Source: Bacteroidales bacterium (lineage in GTDB: Bacteria > Bacteroidota > Bacteroidia > Bacteroidales > UBA932). From it: a stretch of DNA of 9,636 nucleotides. Every line of letters begins with the position of its first letter. The first letter of the stretch is position 1. Made by a program: the position numbers and the translations under genes. Positions 1-7,117 of the stretch are shown piece after piece. The stretch covers positions 1 through 9,636 of the forward strand of contig JAGAAU010000047.1 in the NCBI GenBank assembly GCA_017615135.1, read 5' to 3'. The notes beneath the pieces are model-generated. The model was not told where the DNA came from, ran no database searches, and saw nothing but the letters and a program-made list of their open reading frames with translations.

Positions 1-15
1 AATAGGCCGTATCAT
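1..15 (-). CDS. def: Start of a gene running off the left edge, probably peptide deformylase
   Basis: An ATG on the minus strand (13-15) overlaps the ruvX stop as ATGA, and the frame stays open to the window edge, reading M-I-R-P-I. That is only five residues, but Bacteroidota peptide deformylases commonly begin M-I-(x)-P-I-Y, and def is a frequent downstream neighbour of ruvX in this phylum. Deformylase removes the formyl group from the initiator methionine of new proteins in the cytoplasm. An AGAAAGG stretch just upstream of the ATG could serve as ribosome binding site. The identity rests on five residues plus remembered gene order, so it is tentative. Any other gene translationally coupled to ruvX would look the same. 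Confidence 0.45.
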
Positions 16-434
16 ACCTTTCTGTTCTGTCTGTCCAGATAACTCTGGAGTATTATTGCCGCGCTTATGCGGTCTACAGACCCCTTCACGCGCCTTTCAC
101 TCTTTTTCATTCCTCCGTCTATCATCGCCCTCTGCGCAAGTACGGAGGTAAATCTCTCGTCCTCGAGGCTTACAGGGACCTCCGGCAGCTGCTTCTTAAG
201 CCATTTCAGGAAAACATCCACATCTGCCGCCGCCTCGGAAGGTTTACCTTTCAGGTTCATTGGATAGCCCACAACGAAGCGCTCCACCTTATTCCCCGCA
301 CAGTACCTCTTGAGAAATTCAATTATGTCCTTGGCCGGGACCGTTTCCAGCGGAGAGGCAAAAATACCCAAAGGGTCGCTCACCGCCACCCCTACCCGGG
401 CCCTGCCGTAATCTATTCCAACTATCCTGTCCAT
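12..434 (-). CDS. ruvX: RuvX/YqgF-family putative Holliday junction resolvase
   Basis: A 140-residue protein, the usual length for YqgF/RuvX, a small cytoplasmic RNase H-fold nuclease. The family is implicated in Holliday-junction resolution and, in E. coli, in 16S rRNA 5'-end maturation. Family signatures are all present: GIDYGRARVG near the N-terminus (6-15, acidic D8), VGYPMNLKGKPSEAA (55-69), DERFTS (92-97) and DRISAAIILQ (121-130, D121), so the acidic active-site set looks intact. The frame is open upstream to 551, but that part lies inside the sensor-kinase gene and does not resemble the family; the ATG at 432-434, directly before the first motif, is the natural start. The gene begins 28 bases after the kinase stop codon, and its own stop overlaps the next ATG. 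It is probably the third gene of an rlmH-kinase-ruvX-def operon, with a possible internal promoter just upstream. Confidence 0.93.
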   Translation of the reverse strand: MDRIVGIDYGRARVGVAVSDPLGIFASPLETVPAKDIIEFLKRYCAGNKVERFVVGYPMNLKGKPSEAAADVDVFLKWLKKQLPEVPVSLEDERFTSVLAQRAMIDGGMKKSERRVKGSVDRISAAIILQSYLDRQNRKV

Positions 435-445
435 AGCCAAACTTA

Positions 446-453
446 CAAAGATA
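446..453 (-). promoter_or_regulatory. Possible Bacteroidota -7 promoter element before ruvX
   Basis: On the minus strand this reads TATCTTTG, an exact match to the Bacteroides -7 consensus TAnnTTTG, ending 11 bases before the ruvX ATG. It lies in the 28-base gap after the kinase gene. No TTTG (-33) element stands at the expected 19-21 base spacing, so this is at best a partial promoter that could give ruvX and def transcription independent of the kinase. Confidence 0.3.
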
Positions 454-462
454 ATAAAAAAC

Positions 463-3400
463 TTACGCCGGGAAGCATATGGTAAAACAGGCGCCTCCCA
501 GAGCGAAGGAACGGGAGTACGATATGGTGGCGCCGCAGCGCTCCAGCACACTGCGGGAGATGGCCAGTCCGAGGCCTGTACCGCCGGTCTTAGTTGTAAA
601 ATTGGGGGTGAAGAGCTTATCCTGATTCTCCTCGGAAACCCCCGGACCGTTATCTTCGAAGACTATATCGTAAAAACCGTCCTGGCCGGACTTCCGCAGA
701 GAGACGTTTATCTGCCCGTCTTCCATCCCCTCCAGTGCCTGCACCGAATTGTTGATGATATTGTCGAACACCCGGGTAAGCTGCGGCTTGGGACCGTTAA
801 TAGTTGCCCCCTCAAGCCCGAAATAATTAAAACTCACGCCCTTCTTTCCGCCGTCGAACATTGAAATCTCCTCCTCCAGAAGCTTGTTCAGGTCTATCTT
901 CACAGGCTCCTGCGTGTAGAGTTTGGCAAAGTCTGAGAATTCGTTAGCCGTCTCTGTAAGTATCTCTATGTGCTCGAGCAGCACTCCCGTCATTTCGTCG
1001 AACTTCTCCTGCCAGGCAGGGTCGCCCTTCTGTTTGAGCCGCACCATACGCTGGAGCTGCAGTTTCATGGGGGTAAGCGGGTTCTTTATTTCGTGGGCCA
1101 CCTGACGCGCCATTCCGCTCCAGGCCTTGTCGCGCTCAGCCTTAGCCAGCGCTACACTGCTCTCAGACAGCTGGGTAACCATGCCGTTGTATGCACGGAA
1201 CAGGGAGGAAAGCTCGTCGTCCTTGTCGTATTCTATATATTCCGGCGCGGCCTCTCCCGCCTCGTTCATCTTGCGCCCCATCTCCACCAGGGGATGGAAC
1301 ATCCTGCCCACCACGCGGGAGACCGTAAGCATAGCCAGAATCAGCAGTATAGCGAATACGGCCAGAACGGCAATCAGGTGCATGATAGCCTCGCGTTCAA
1401 AGTCATAGCTCCGTTCCGTATACGGAGAAGACATAACCGCAACTATCTTTCCTTCGGAGTTGAACAGAGGGGCGTACATTGCATAATACTGCCTGCCGCT
1501 CAGATTCTCCTTCTGAGCGTAATAACGGCGGTTCCGGTTCACAATAACGTCGAAGGCGGTCTCGTCCATGCGGCAGCCCAGAAGCATCTGGTCGAACACT
1601 TCGGGAGCCGTAGATACCAGCAGCCTGCCGTCCGGAGCATAGAGGGTGAGGTCTGTGCCCGAAGAAGACGCGATGGATTCCAGCGCACTGCGGAACTCGG
1701 GAGAACGCAGCACGGACGCACCCTGACCGGCATCAGCTCCGCCTGCGGCATTCAGGGCGTCCTGCACCATCAGCTGCAGGTTCCCGGTCTTTTCGGAGAG
1801 CAGAGTCTGAAGGTTGATTTCATTCCTCCGGTACACGAACGCCACGCTCACTGCCGTCATGGTAACCAGGGTTACCAGCAGAGAATACATAATGACACCG
1901 CTGATACGCGTACGGAAGTATTCCCTATGCATAAAGCGCCCGCGCCTGTGGCGGGACGGGAACGGAGACAGCAGTACGAAGGTAACCACCGCCAGCATAA
2001 GCACGCAAACCACATAATTGAACCAGCCGAGCCTGGGACGGGAGATGACTATAGTGTCTCCTGTGCCCGGTATCGTGTTGACGAAGTGCACATATCCGTC
2101 TCTGGGGTCTCCGAACAGAGAGTCGTTCAGATGTGTGGGGAAGGCGTACGAACCCTTGTAGTACACCATATCCTGCCCCTCATATTTGGCGTAGGAATAG
2201 AAGGAAGGAATCTGCAGACCGGAACCGGAGGAGGAAAAAATTGCCGAATAGCCTTTGTCCCGCCTGTGGGACACCGGTTCAACCTCCATCAGCACGAACG
2301 ACACCCCGTCTGAACGGTAATAGGGAAAAACTCCCTCGTAGCTCACCCTTCCGCCGCCGGTAGTGTACAGGAAACGGGAAGATTCGAAGATGGGCGTTCC
2401 GCCGGCAAGGACGTTGCGGAGGTGCTGATAGGCGGCATCGTCGCCGGCATCGCCGGAAATTACAGAGACCTTGATTTCGTATTCGGGGGATATGCGGGGC
2501 AGGTAGCCCTCGGCAATCCTGTTGCGCACTATGTCCGAAGTACCCTCGAACTGGGTAAGGGCCGCTATCAGCTTGTCGTCGGCAATTCGGGCCTCAACCC
2601 TCTTCAGCTGCATTTCCAGGCGGATATCGCGTTCCATAGCCAGCCTGTTCGCCCAAACCTCCACGCGCTCCTTCTCCCTGCTGAAGCCGTAGGACATGGC
2701 CACGAGGGTAAAGTACAGGGCCACCACGAAGGCAAAAGCCAGCCGCGCGGGCACGGAGAAGACATTGATGCTCCACCCGGTGAGCACGTGCATGGCCGGC
2801 CGTACGCATTGCAGAAGCATCGGCACGGAGGCCAGCATGGAAATATACGAAAGATAGGTGAGCGCAGTATATATGCGCAAATCTCCTAACTTATAGAGTT
2901 CCAGGGATATACCCGAATTGAATATGATACTGCGGACAGATATGTGGGTATAGGCCGCAATCAGCGCCACCGCAAACAGGAAAACCAGCAGCAGTACGGC
3001 TGAAACAATGCGTCCTCGACGGAAAAGCGGCCGCAGCGACGAACGCACCATATAAATTCCGGCAGACAGGAAAAGTATAGCGGCATTGATAAGAACCACG
3101 GCGCCCAGGGAATACAGCAGCCTGCCGCCGGCAAAGAGCAGCGGAGAGAATACCGGGGAGTCTCCCGGCAGGGTTTTGCCGTAGAAGTACATAGACGCCA
3201 GCGCCACAAGCACCACAAGGGAGAAAATGACGTAAGAGCGCAGGTTCAGGTTTACAGAGAGCCAGCAGAAAGCAGCCGCACAAAGCAGCCCCAGAGCGAG
3301 CCAGAGCAGAAACCTGCCGGCCTGGGTACTGGAAGTGGAAGCCAGCGCATACTGCAGTTTGAAGCAAGGATGACCCTCAACCTGCACTATTTCTCCGGCG

Positions 3401-3936
3401 CTGTCGGAAAGAGGCACCAATGAAAACCTCTCCCCTATCCGCAGACGCGGATTTGTATTGTTGGCAAGGCGGCTGTCCCTGAGATCTACCAGCTCAAGGC
3501 CCTCTATTACAGTGCCTTCGCCTTTAGTGACAGACTTCACCAGGTACCACTTGTAGCCCAGATTCATAAAACTGAAGCTGTCTGGCACCTCCGCCAGAGG
3601 GGAACGCAGATTGCGGCGCGGGTTAGACAAGCGCTGGATTATAAAGCGCTCGTTAATACCGTCGTCCGACACTGGGAACTGGTGAGACCAGGAGCACAGC
3701 GAATCCCGCATATAGCGGTAAATCACCATATCTTCCGGAAGTGCGGACTGCCTGTTGCCGGAAGCATGAGCCTCAAGCACCGCCAGACGCCGCTCCAAAC
3801 GTCGCTCCAGCCTCGAAGCAGCTTTGGAGGCATCGCCCTGTCCAGCACCGGAAAAGGCCAGAATCAGACAGGTCACGGCCGACAGTGCAAACAACACTGC
3901 CAGCAGATTGCGTCTGAATGTAAGCCTGCCGTTCAT
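463..3936 (-). CDS. Very large multi-membrane-span sensor histidine kinase, NtrY-like
   Basis: 1157 residues, a membrane histidine kinase expected to phosphorylate a response regulator. The C-terminal third is canonical. A HAMP linker (about 867-925) is followed by the HisKA box VAHEIKNPLTPMKLQ (946-960, phospho-acceptor H948), whose HEIKNPLTP is typical of the NtrY branch. The ATPase domain has its N box (N1063), G1 box DNGPGV (1095-1100), F box (1108-1116) and GGTGLGLAIS (1118-1127). The N-terminus is unusual: hydrophobic spans near 11-30, 208-230, 234-252, 273-297, 310-332, 355-378, 396-418, 638-660, 680-703 and 850-875. Arg-rich loops (297-309, 661-678) fit a model with three external regions at 31-207, 420-637 and 704-849, the last resembling a Cache-type sensor. 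NtrY proteins are usually about 700-800 residues. The start overlaps the rlmH stop (ATGA). The ligand cannot be told. The likely partner is the sigma-54-type regulator at 7118-8266. Confidence 0.93.
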   Translation of the reverse strand: MNGRLTFRRNLLAVLFALSAVTCLILAFSGAGQGDASKAASRLERRLERRLAVLEAHASGNRQSALPEDMVIYRYMRDSLCSWSHQFPVSDDGINERFIIQRLSNPRRNLRSPLAEVPDSFSFMNLGYKWYLVKSVTKGEGTVIEGLELVDLRDSRLANNTNPRLRIGERFSLVPLSDSAGEIVQVEGHPCFKLQYALASTSSTQAGRFLLWLALGLLCAAAFCWLSVNLNLRSYVIFSLVVLVALASMYFYGKTLPGDSPVFSPLLFAGGRLLYSLGAVVLINAAILFLSAGIYMVRSSLRPLFRRGRIVSAVLLLVFLFAVALIAAYTHISVRSIIFNSGISLELYKLGDLRIYTALTYLSYISMLASVPMLLQCVRPAMHVLTGWSINVFSVPARLAFAFVVALYFTLVAMSYGFSREKERVEVWANRLAMERDIRLEMQLKRVEARIADDKLIAALTQFEGTSDIVRNRIAEGYLPRISPEYEIKVSVISGDAGDDAAYQHLRNVLAGGTPIFESSRFLYTTGGGRVSYEGVFPYYRSDGVSFVLMEVEPVSHRRDKGYSAIFSSSGSGLQIPSFYSYAKYEGQDMVYYKGSYAFPTHLNDSLFGDPRDGYVHFVNTIPGTGDTIVISRPRLGWFNYVVCVLMLAVVTFVLLSPFPSRHRRGRFMHREYFRTRISGVIMYSLLVTLVTMTAVSVAFVYRRNEINLQTLLSEKTGNLQLMVQDALNAAGGADAGQGASVLRSPEFRSALESIASSSGTDLTLYAPDGRLLVSTAPEVFDQMLLGCRMDETAFDVIVNRNRRYYAQKENLSGRQYYAMYAPLFNSEGKIVAVMSSPYTERSYDFEREAIMHLIAVLAVFAILLILAMLTVSRVVGRMFHPLVEMGRKMNEAGEAAPEYIEYDKDDELSSLFRAYNGMVTQLSESSVALAKAERDKAWSGMARQVAHEIKNPLTPMKLQLQRMVRLKQKGDPAWQEKFDEMTGVLLEHIEILTETANEFSDFAKLYTQEPVKIDLNKLLEEEISMFDGGKKGVSFNYFGLEGATINGPKPQLTRVFDNIINNSVQALEGMEDGQINVSLRKSGQDGFYDIVFEDNGPGVSEENQDKLFTPNFTTKTGGTGLGLAISRSVLERCGATISYSRSFALGGACFTICFPA

Positions 3937-4409
3937 TCGTGATGGTAATGCTCACCTTTTATGATGGTAAAGGCACGGTAGAGCTGTTCGGCAAAAATCG
4001 TGCGCACCATCTGATGAGTGAAGGTCATTTTTGAAAGGGACATCATACAGCCGTCTTCCGCCCGTTTGTAAACCTCGGCGCTGAACCCGTACGGGCCGCC
4101 TATTGCAAACACCAGATCCCTCCCTGCGGACATTTTCTTCTGAAGGAAGGCGGCGAATTCAGGGGAAGTCATCTGAGAGCCCCTCTCATCCAGCAGAATC
4201 AGGTAATCCGAAGGTTTGAGGGAGTCCAGAATCTGTTTACCCTCCCGCACACACAGTTCATCCCTGCTGAGGGAGGCTGCATTACGCGGAGAAGGCAGTT
4301 CTGTCACCGAAAAGGGAGCATAATGCTTCAGGCGGGAAGCATAGAGCTCCAGCCCCTCCTTTACCCAGGACACATCGGTCTTTCCTGTCAGCAGCAAACT
4401 TATCCGCAT
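3933..4409 (-). CDS. rlmH: 23S rRNA pseudouridine-1915 N3-methyltransferase RlmH
   Basis: A 158-residue SPOUT-class methyltransferase, matching the roughly 155-159 residue family length. RlmH uses S-adenosylmethionine to methylate N3 of the pseudouridine at position 1915 (E. coli numbering) in helix 69 of 23S rRNA, on assembled ribosomes. Diagnostic parts are the SAM-binding glycine-rich loop LVFAIGGPYGFS (99-110), part of the trefoil knot, and the near-invariant C-terminal stretch from LSKMTFTHQMVR (125-136) through AEQLYRAFTIIKGEHYHHE ending at the terminal Glu. The frame is open to 4454, but the first 15 codons do not fit the family; M-R-I-S at 4409 does. It is the first gene of a leftward operon and overlaps the sensor kinase by four bases (ATGA). 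No Shine-Dalgarno sequence is visible. Confidence 0.96.
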   Translation of the reverse strand: MRISLLLTGKTDVSWVKEGLELYASRLKHYAPFSVTELPSPRNAASLSRDELCVREGKQILDSLKPSDYLILLDERGSQMTSPEFAAFLQKKMSAGRDLVFAIGGPYGFSAEVYKRAEDGCMMSLSKMTFTHQMVRTIFAEQLYRAFTIIKGEHYHHE

Positions 4410-4417
4410 ATCAGCCG

Positions 4418-4449
4418 TAAAGTTAACATAACGGCTCGTTTTTTGCAAG
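4418..4449 (-). promoter_or_regulatory. Possible promoter for the rlmH operon
   Basis: On the minus strand CTTG (4446-4449), 20 bases, then TAACTTTA (4418-4425), against the Bacteroides consensus TTTG-N19-21-TAnnTTTG: one mismatch in each element. The -7-like element ends only 8 bases before the rlmH ATG, so a transcript from here would have almost no leader. The spacing equals that of the better efp promoter. It would overlap the upstream region of the divergent DUF4783 gene. Confidence 0.3.
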
Positions 4450-4462
4450 TTCAACCCCCGGC

Positions 4463-4873
4463 ATGAGTAAAAGCTTAAAACTGATTTTTACGGCAGTCCT
4501 ACTGTTTGCAGGCCTGGGTTGCGCGCGCGCCCAGTCCATGGACTGCGACGTCTTCGTGCCAATCTGCAAGTATATTTCCAAGGGAGACGCCAACGCCCTC
4601 TCCGTATGGTTTGCAGACAGTCTGGAAATCTCAGTTGCGTCTGAAAACAGCAACGCCAGCCGGAATCAGGCCCGCCAGATACTCAAAACCTTCTTTGACA
4701 GGTACAGCCCAAGGTCTTTCAAGGTGGATCACACCGTAGGACAGGGCAATATGAGATATCTTTTAGGGGAACTGAACGCCGGTGGCGAAACCTTCCACGT
4801 AATTATTTTCGTATGCTGTCCGGAAGCCGGAGGTGGCTACCTGATACAGCAACTCAAGATTGAAAAGCTCTGA
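4463..4873 (+). CDS. Exported DUF4783 family protein
   Basis: 136 residues with an N-terminal signal peptide: basic MSKSLK, a hydrophobic core at about 7-18, and a probable signal peptidase I site after A-R-A (21-23). Cys20 lies near the site, but the preceding G-L-G is a poor lipobox, so a soluble periplasmic protein is more likely than a lipoprotein. The mature part fits DUF4783, a small Bacteroidota family of unknown function with, as I recall, an NTF2-like fold. Recognisable stretches are the DVFVPICKYISKGDANALS region (29-47), FADSLEISV, RNQARQILKTFFDRYSPRSF (about 67-86) and the closing YLIQQLKIEKL. It reads divergently from rlmH, with 53 bases between the two starts, and converges on efp with a 9-base gap. 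I do not know its function; NTF2-like folds often bind small ligands or partner proteins, but no catalytic residues stand out. Confidence 0.85.
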   Translation: MSKSLKLIFTAVLLFAGLGCARAQSMDCDVFVPICKYISKGDANALSVWFADSLEISVASENSNASRNQARQILKTFFDRYSPRSFKVDHTVGQGNMRYLLGELNAGGETFHVIIFVCCPEAGGGYLIQQLKIEKL

Positions 4874-4882
4874 AAAGGCTGC

Positions 4883-5446
4883 TTATACCCTCTGGCCGTA
4901 GCTGCGGTCTGTGGTATTCACAGTTATCACGTCTCCCTGATTGATGAAGAGGGGCACCATGATTTTTGCGCCGGTCTCCAGCGTAACTTCCTTCAGGGCG
5001 CTGGTAGAAGCGGTGTTGCCCTTTACTGCAGGCTCTGCATAGGTAACTTCCAGGGTTACATAGGTAGGGAGTTCGCAGGTAAGGCACCTTTCTTCGTCTG
5101 CCACGAACATCATCTCAACGTGCTGGCCCTCTTTCATAAGGTCGCTATTGTCAACCACGTCCTTAGGCAGTTTAATCTGCTCGTAGGTCTCTTCGTGCAT
5201 GAAGTTGAATCCGTCTTCCTCGGCATAGAGGAACTGGTAGGGACGCCTCTCTACGTTGATGGTTTCAATCTTTGCACCTGCAGTGAAGGTGTTTTCAAGG
5301 ATGCGGCCGTTCTCGAGGTTGCGCAATTTAGTCTTTACAAAAGCGGGGCCCTTGCCGGGTTTTACATGCTGAAACCATACTATCATGCAGGGTTTCCCGT
5401 TGAAATTGAGATAAAGTCCGTTTTTAAAATCTGCGGTAGTTGCCAT
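4883..5446 (-). CDS. efp: Translation elongation factor P
   Basis: 187 residues, the standard length. EF-P binds the ribosome between the P and E sites and helps peptide-bond formation at consecutive prolines. Three domains are visible: an N-terminal KOW-like domain (about 1-62) with the tip loop VKPGKGPAFVK (28-38), a middle OB domain (about 65-128), and a C-terminal OB domain carrying ALKEVTLETGAKIMVPLF and ending in D-R-S-Y-G-Q-R-V. Lys32 in P-G-K-G corresponds to E. coli Lys34, the residue that carries beta-lysine in E. coli. No modification enzyme (EpmA/EpmB, EarP) is encoded in the window, so the state of Lys32 is unknown. The gene appears to be its own transcription unit, with a promoter-like sequence overlapping the end of ispH. 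The start at 5446 gives M-A-T-T, as in E. coli-like EF-P. Confidence 0.97.
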   Translation of the reverse strand: MATTADFKNGLYLNFNGKPCMIVWFQHVKPGKGPAFVKTKLRNLENGRILENTFTAGAKIETINVERRPYQFLYAEEDGFNFMHEETYEQIKLPKDVVDNSDLMKEGQHVEMMFVADEERCLTCELPTYVTLEVTYAEPAVKGNTASTSALKEVTLETGAKIMVPLFINQGDVITVNTTDRSYGQRV

Positions 5447-5479
5447 AAAATATATCTTTAATATGTTTATTCCAGCCTG

Positions 5480-5511
5480 CTAAATTAGGAACTGTTTTGC
5501 TTTATTGCAAA
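5480..5511 (-). promoter_or_regulatory. Probable Bacteroidota-type promoter of efp
   Basis: On the minus strand TTTG (5508-5511), exactly 20 bases, then TAATTTAG (5480-5487). This matches the Bacteroides sigma-ABfr consensus TTTG-N19-21-TAnnTTTG with one mismatch. The -7 element ends 33 bases before the efp ATG, leaving an AT-rich leader of roughly 25-30 bases without a Shine-Dalgarno site. The -33 element lies inside the last codons of ispH, so efp can be expressed separately from cmk-ispH. This is the best two-element promoter in the window. Confidence 0.5.
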
Positions 5512-6395
5512 TTTTGTATCGCCAGGGCCACCTCTTCAAGCAGCCACAGGGGGGTTGACGTGGCCCCGCAAACCCCAACATTGTCGTCCGGACGGAACCA
5601 TTCGCGGTGAATGTCTTCCACGGCACCTATATGGCAGGTGCGGATGTTCCTGCTCCGACAGAGCTCGCAAAGAACCTTCCCGTTGGAGCTGGATTTGCCG
5701 GAAACGAAGATTATGATGTCGTGCGACGCCGCAAAAGAAGCCAGAGCATCGTAACGGGCGGCGAGCTGTTTGCAGATGGTATCATGCACCTTCAGGAGCC
5801 CTGTCTCGGAGAACCGGGCGGCAAGGGCGGCACACAGCTGCCGATATTCATCCTTTGCCATGGTGGTCTGAGAGAACACCTCGAGGGGGCGGTCGGTCTT
5901 CAGCGCACCGGTCTCGAACAGCAGGTCCAGCTGGTTCATATACTCCACCACGAAGGCATCTCCTTCGACCTGCCCCAGCAGCCCCATCACCTCCGCATGT
6001 CCGGGTTTGCCAAAAATAAGCACCTCTCCGGGCCTGGGGGGGGATTTTACCCTCGCATAGGCGGCGGAAATATCCTTCTGGAGTTTCAACACAACCGGGC
6101 AGGTACAGTCTATTACGGTAAATCCCAGGCGGTTCAGTTTTCCATACACTGCGGGAGGTTCCCCGTGGGCCCGTATCAGCAGTGGTTCCCCGCTCCTCGG
6201 GCTGATCTGGTCCAGGTCTTCCTTGTCTATGGTAACCAGGCCTTTGGTCTCGAGCCGAGACAGCTCCTCCTCGTTGTGAACGATTGCACCGAGGGAATAG
6301 ATTTTTCCCCCTTCCGCGAGATGCTCCTCGGCAGTCTCTATAGCCCTGATTACCCCGCCGCAGAAACCCGAACGGGAATCTATCTCCACTCTCAT
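5502..6395 (-). CDS. ispH: 4-hydroxy-3-methylbut-2-enyl diphosphate reductase
   Basis: 297 residues, a single-domain IspH, which makes IPP and DMAPP from HMBPP in the last step of the MEP isoprenoid pathway using an iron-sulfur cluster in the cytoplasm. The three cluster cysteines are present: C12 in GFCGGV, C99 in TCP and C208 in DTICKQ. The substrate pocket is also intact: H40 (IVHNEEE), H77 (RAHGEP), H133 and the catalytic acid E135 (GHAEVMGLLGQ), the threonine of FSQTTM (173-178), SSN (236-238) and S280 in CGATSTP. An extra cysteine, C97, lies beside C99. The gene overlaps the cmk stop as ATGA; cmk-ispH is a recurring pair in Bacteroidota as I recall. A run of eight C on the coding strand (6036-6043) falls in a loop, Lys117-Arg121, outside the catalytic motifs. 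Confidence 0.96.
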   Translation of the reverse strand: MRVEIDSRSGFCGGVIRAIETAEEHLAEGGKIYSLGAIVHNEEELSRLETKGLVTIDKEDLDQISPRSGEPLLIRAHGEPPAVYGKLNRLGFTVIDCTCPVVLKLQKDISAAYARVKSPPRPGEVLIFGKPGHAEVMGLLGQVEGDAFVVEYMNQLDLLFETGALKTDRPLEVFSQTTMAKDEYRQLCAALAARFSETGLLKVHDTICKQLAARYDALASFAASHDIIIFVSGKSSSNGKVLCELCRSRNIRTCHIGAVEDIHREWFRPDDNVGVCGATSTPLWLLEEVALAIQNLQ

Positions 6396-7075
6396 AGGAT
6401 GCCGAACTTTCCGCGAATCAGACCAAGAGTCCAGATAATTTCTTCGCGCACTGTAAGGTCTGAATTATCCAGCACGAACGCATCGTCGGCCTTGCGCAGC
6501 GGCGAAGTTGCCCTGTGGGAGTCTATGTAATCCCTCTCGCGCAGGTTTGCAAGCACCTCCTCCATGGTTGGAGTCTCCCCTTTCGAGAGCATTTCGTCGT
6601 AGCGGCGTTTTGCGCGCACCTGCTCGCTGGCGGTTACGAAGATTTTCAGTTCCGCATTGGGGAATACTGTTGTGCCGATATCTCTTCCGTCCATGACCAG
6701 CCTGCCACAGGAACCCAGCCGGTGCAGGATTTCATCCACAAAACGGCGCACGTACGGCAGGGCGGAAATTACGCTCACGCGGGAAGACACCTTAAGTGAA
6801 CGTATGCTCCTCTCCACGCTCTTTCCGTCTATGCAGGCATGTCCTTCCGGAGAGAAGCTGAAATCCAGCTCCCCAAGCACATTTTCCAGTTCCGGCGACA
6901 CGGCTCCGGAAGAATCTATCAGTTTCCGCTGCAGGGCGAAGTGGGTGACGCAGCGGTAAATTGCCCCCGAATCCAGGTACAGGAAGCCCAATTCCGCCGC
7001 CAGACTGCGTGCAAAAGTACTTTTCCCGGTGGAAGCGCCACCGTCTACGGCTATTATGATGTCCGGTGTCTGCAT
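6392..7075 (-). CDS. cmk: Cytidylate kinase
   Basis: 227 residues from the chosen start, the same length as E. coli Cmk. It transfers phosphate from ATP to CMP and dCMP, recycling cytidine nucleotides from RNA and phospholipid turnover. Signs are the P-loop GGASTGKST (12-20), DSGAIYR (35-41, nucleotide-binding region), the central DGRDIGTTVFPNA (129-141, base recognition), and the lid/arginine region RDYIDSHRATSPLRKADDA (181-199). The frame extends nine codons further to an ATG at 7102, but that extension (K-N-F-Y-F-C-L-V) is not family-like and would place the start on top of a -7-like promoter element, so M-Q-T-P at 7075 is preferred. It is first in the cmk-ispH operon, divergent from the response regulator with 42 bases between the starts. 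Confidence 0.95.
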   Translation of the reverse strand: MQTPDIIIAVDGGASTGKSTFARSLAAELGFLYLDSGAIYRCVTHFALQRKLIDSSGAVSPELENVLGELDFSFSPEGHACIDGKSVERSIRSLKVSSRVSVISALPYVRRFVDEILHRLGSCGRLVMDGRDIGTTVFPNAELKIFVTASEQVRAKRRYDEMLSKGETPTMEEVLANLRERDYIDSHRATSPLRKADDAFVLDNSDLTVREEIIWTLGLIRGKFGIL

Positions 7076-7082
7076 AACAAGA

Positions 7083-7090
7083 CAAAAATA
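7083..7090 (-). promoter_or_regulatory. Possible -7 promoter element of cmk-ispH
   Basis: On the minus strand TATTTTTG, an exact match to TAnnTTTG, ending 7 bases before the preferred cmk ATG. No TTTG is found at the -33 position; upstream bases are otherwise AT-rich. If used, the transcript would be nearly leaderless. Confidence 0.35.
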
Positions 7091-7102
7091 GAAATTTTTC
7101 AC

Positions 7103-7110
7103 GATATTTG
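7103..7110 (+). promoter_or_regulatory. Possible -7 promoter element of the response regulator
   Basis: GATATTTG differs from TAnnTTTG at one position and ends 7 bases before the regulator ATG at 7118. It mirrors the element serving cmk in the same 42-base divergent gap. No -33 TTTG is seen and the match is imperfect, so this is weak. Confidence 0.22.
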
Positions 7111-7117
7111 TAGAACT

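Noticed and set aside
435..551. 39-codon N-terminal extension of RuvX
   Set aside because: It overlaps the kinase ATPase domain coding in another frame and has no family similarity; family members begin just before G-I-D-Y-G.
970..2313. 447-codon plus-strand open frame inside the kinase gene
   Set aside because: It is exactly antisense to a well-supported kinase, rich in His/Gln/Arg as mirrored frames of GC-rich genes are, and has no recognisable domain, promoter or start context.
4511..4531. Lipoprotein signal in the DUF4783 protein (Cys20)
   Set aside because: The residues before the Cys are G-L-G rather than a proper lipobox, and a clean A-R-A signal peptidase I site follows.
4861..4886. 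Possible bidirectional terminator hairpin between DUF4783 and efp
   Set aside because: Only a 4-base AAGC/GCTT pairing could be found, with a long loop and no T run, so it is not supportable.
5607..6530. 307-codon plus-strand open frame across ispH and the cmk end
   Set aside because: Antisense to two clear enzymes with intact active sites; the predicted protein has no family features.
6839..7117. 93-codon N-terminal extension of the response regulator
   Set aside because: The extension is antisense cmk sequence; receiver domains start at M-K-I-L-V-V-D-D-E, so the start is 7118.
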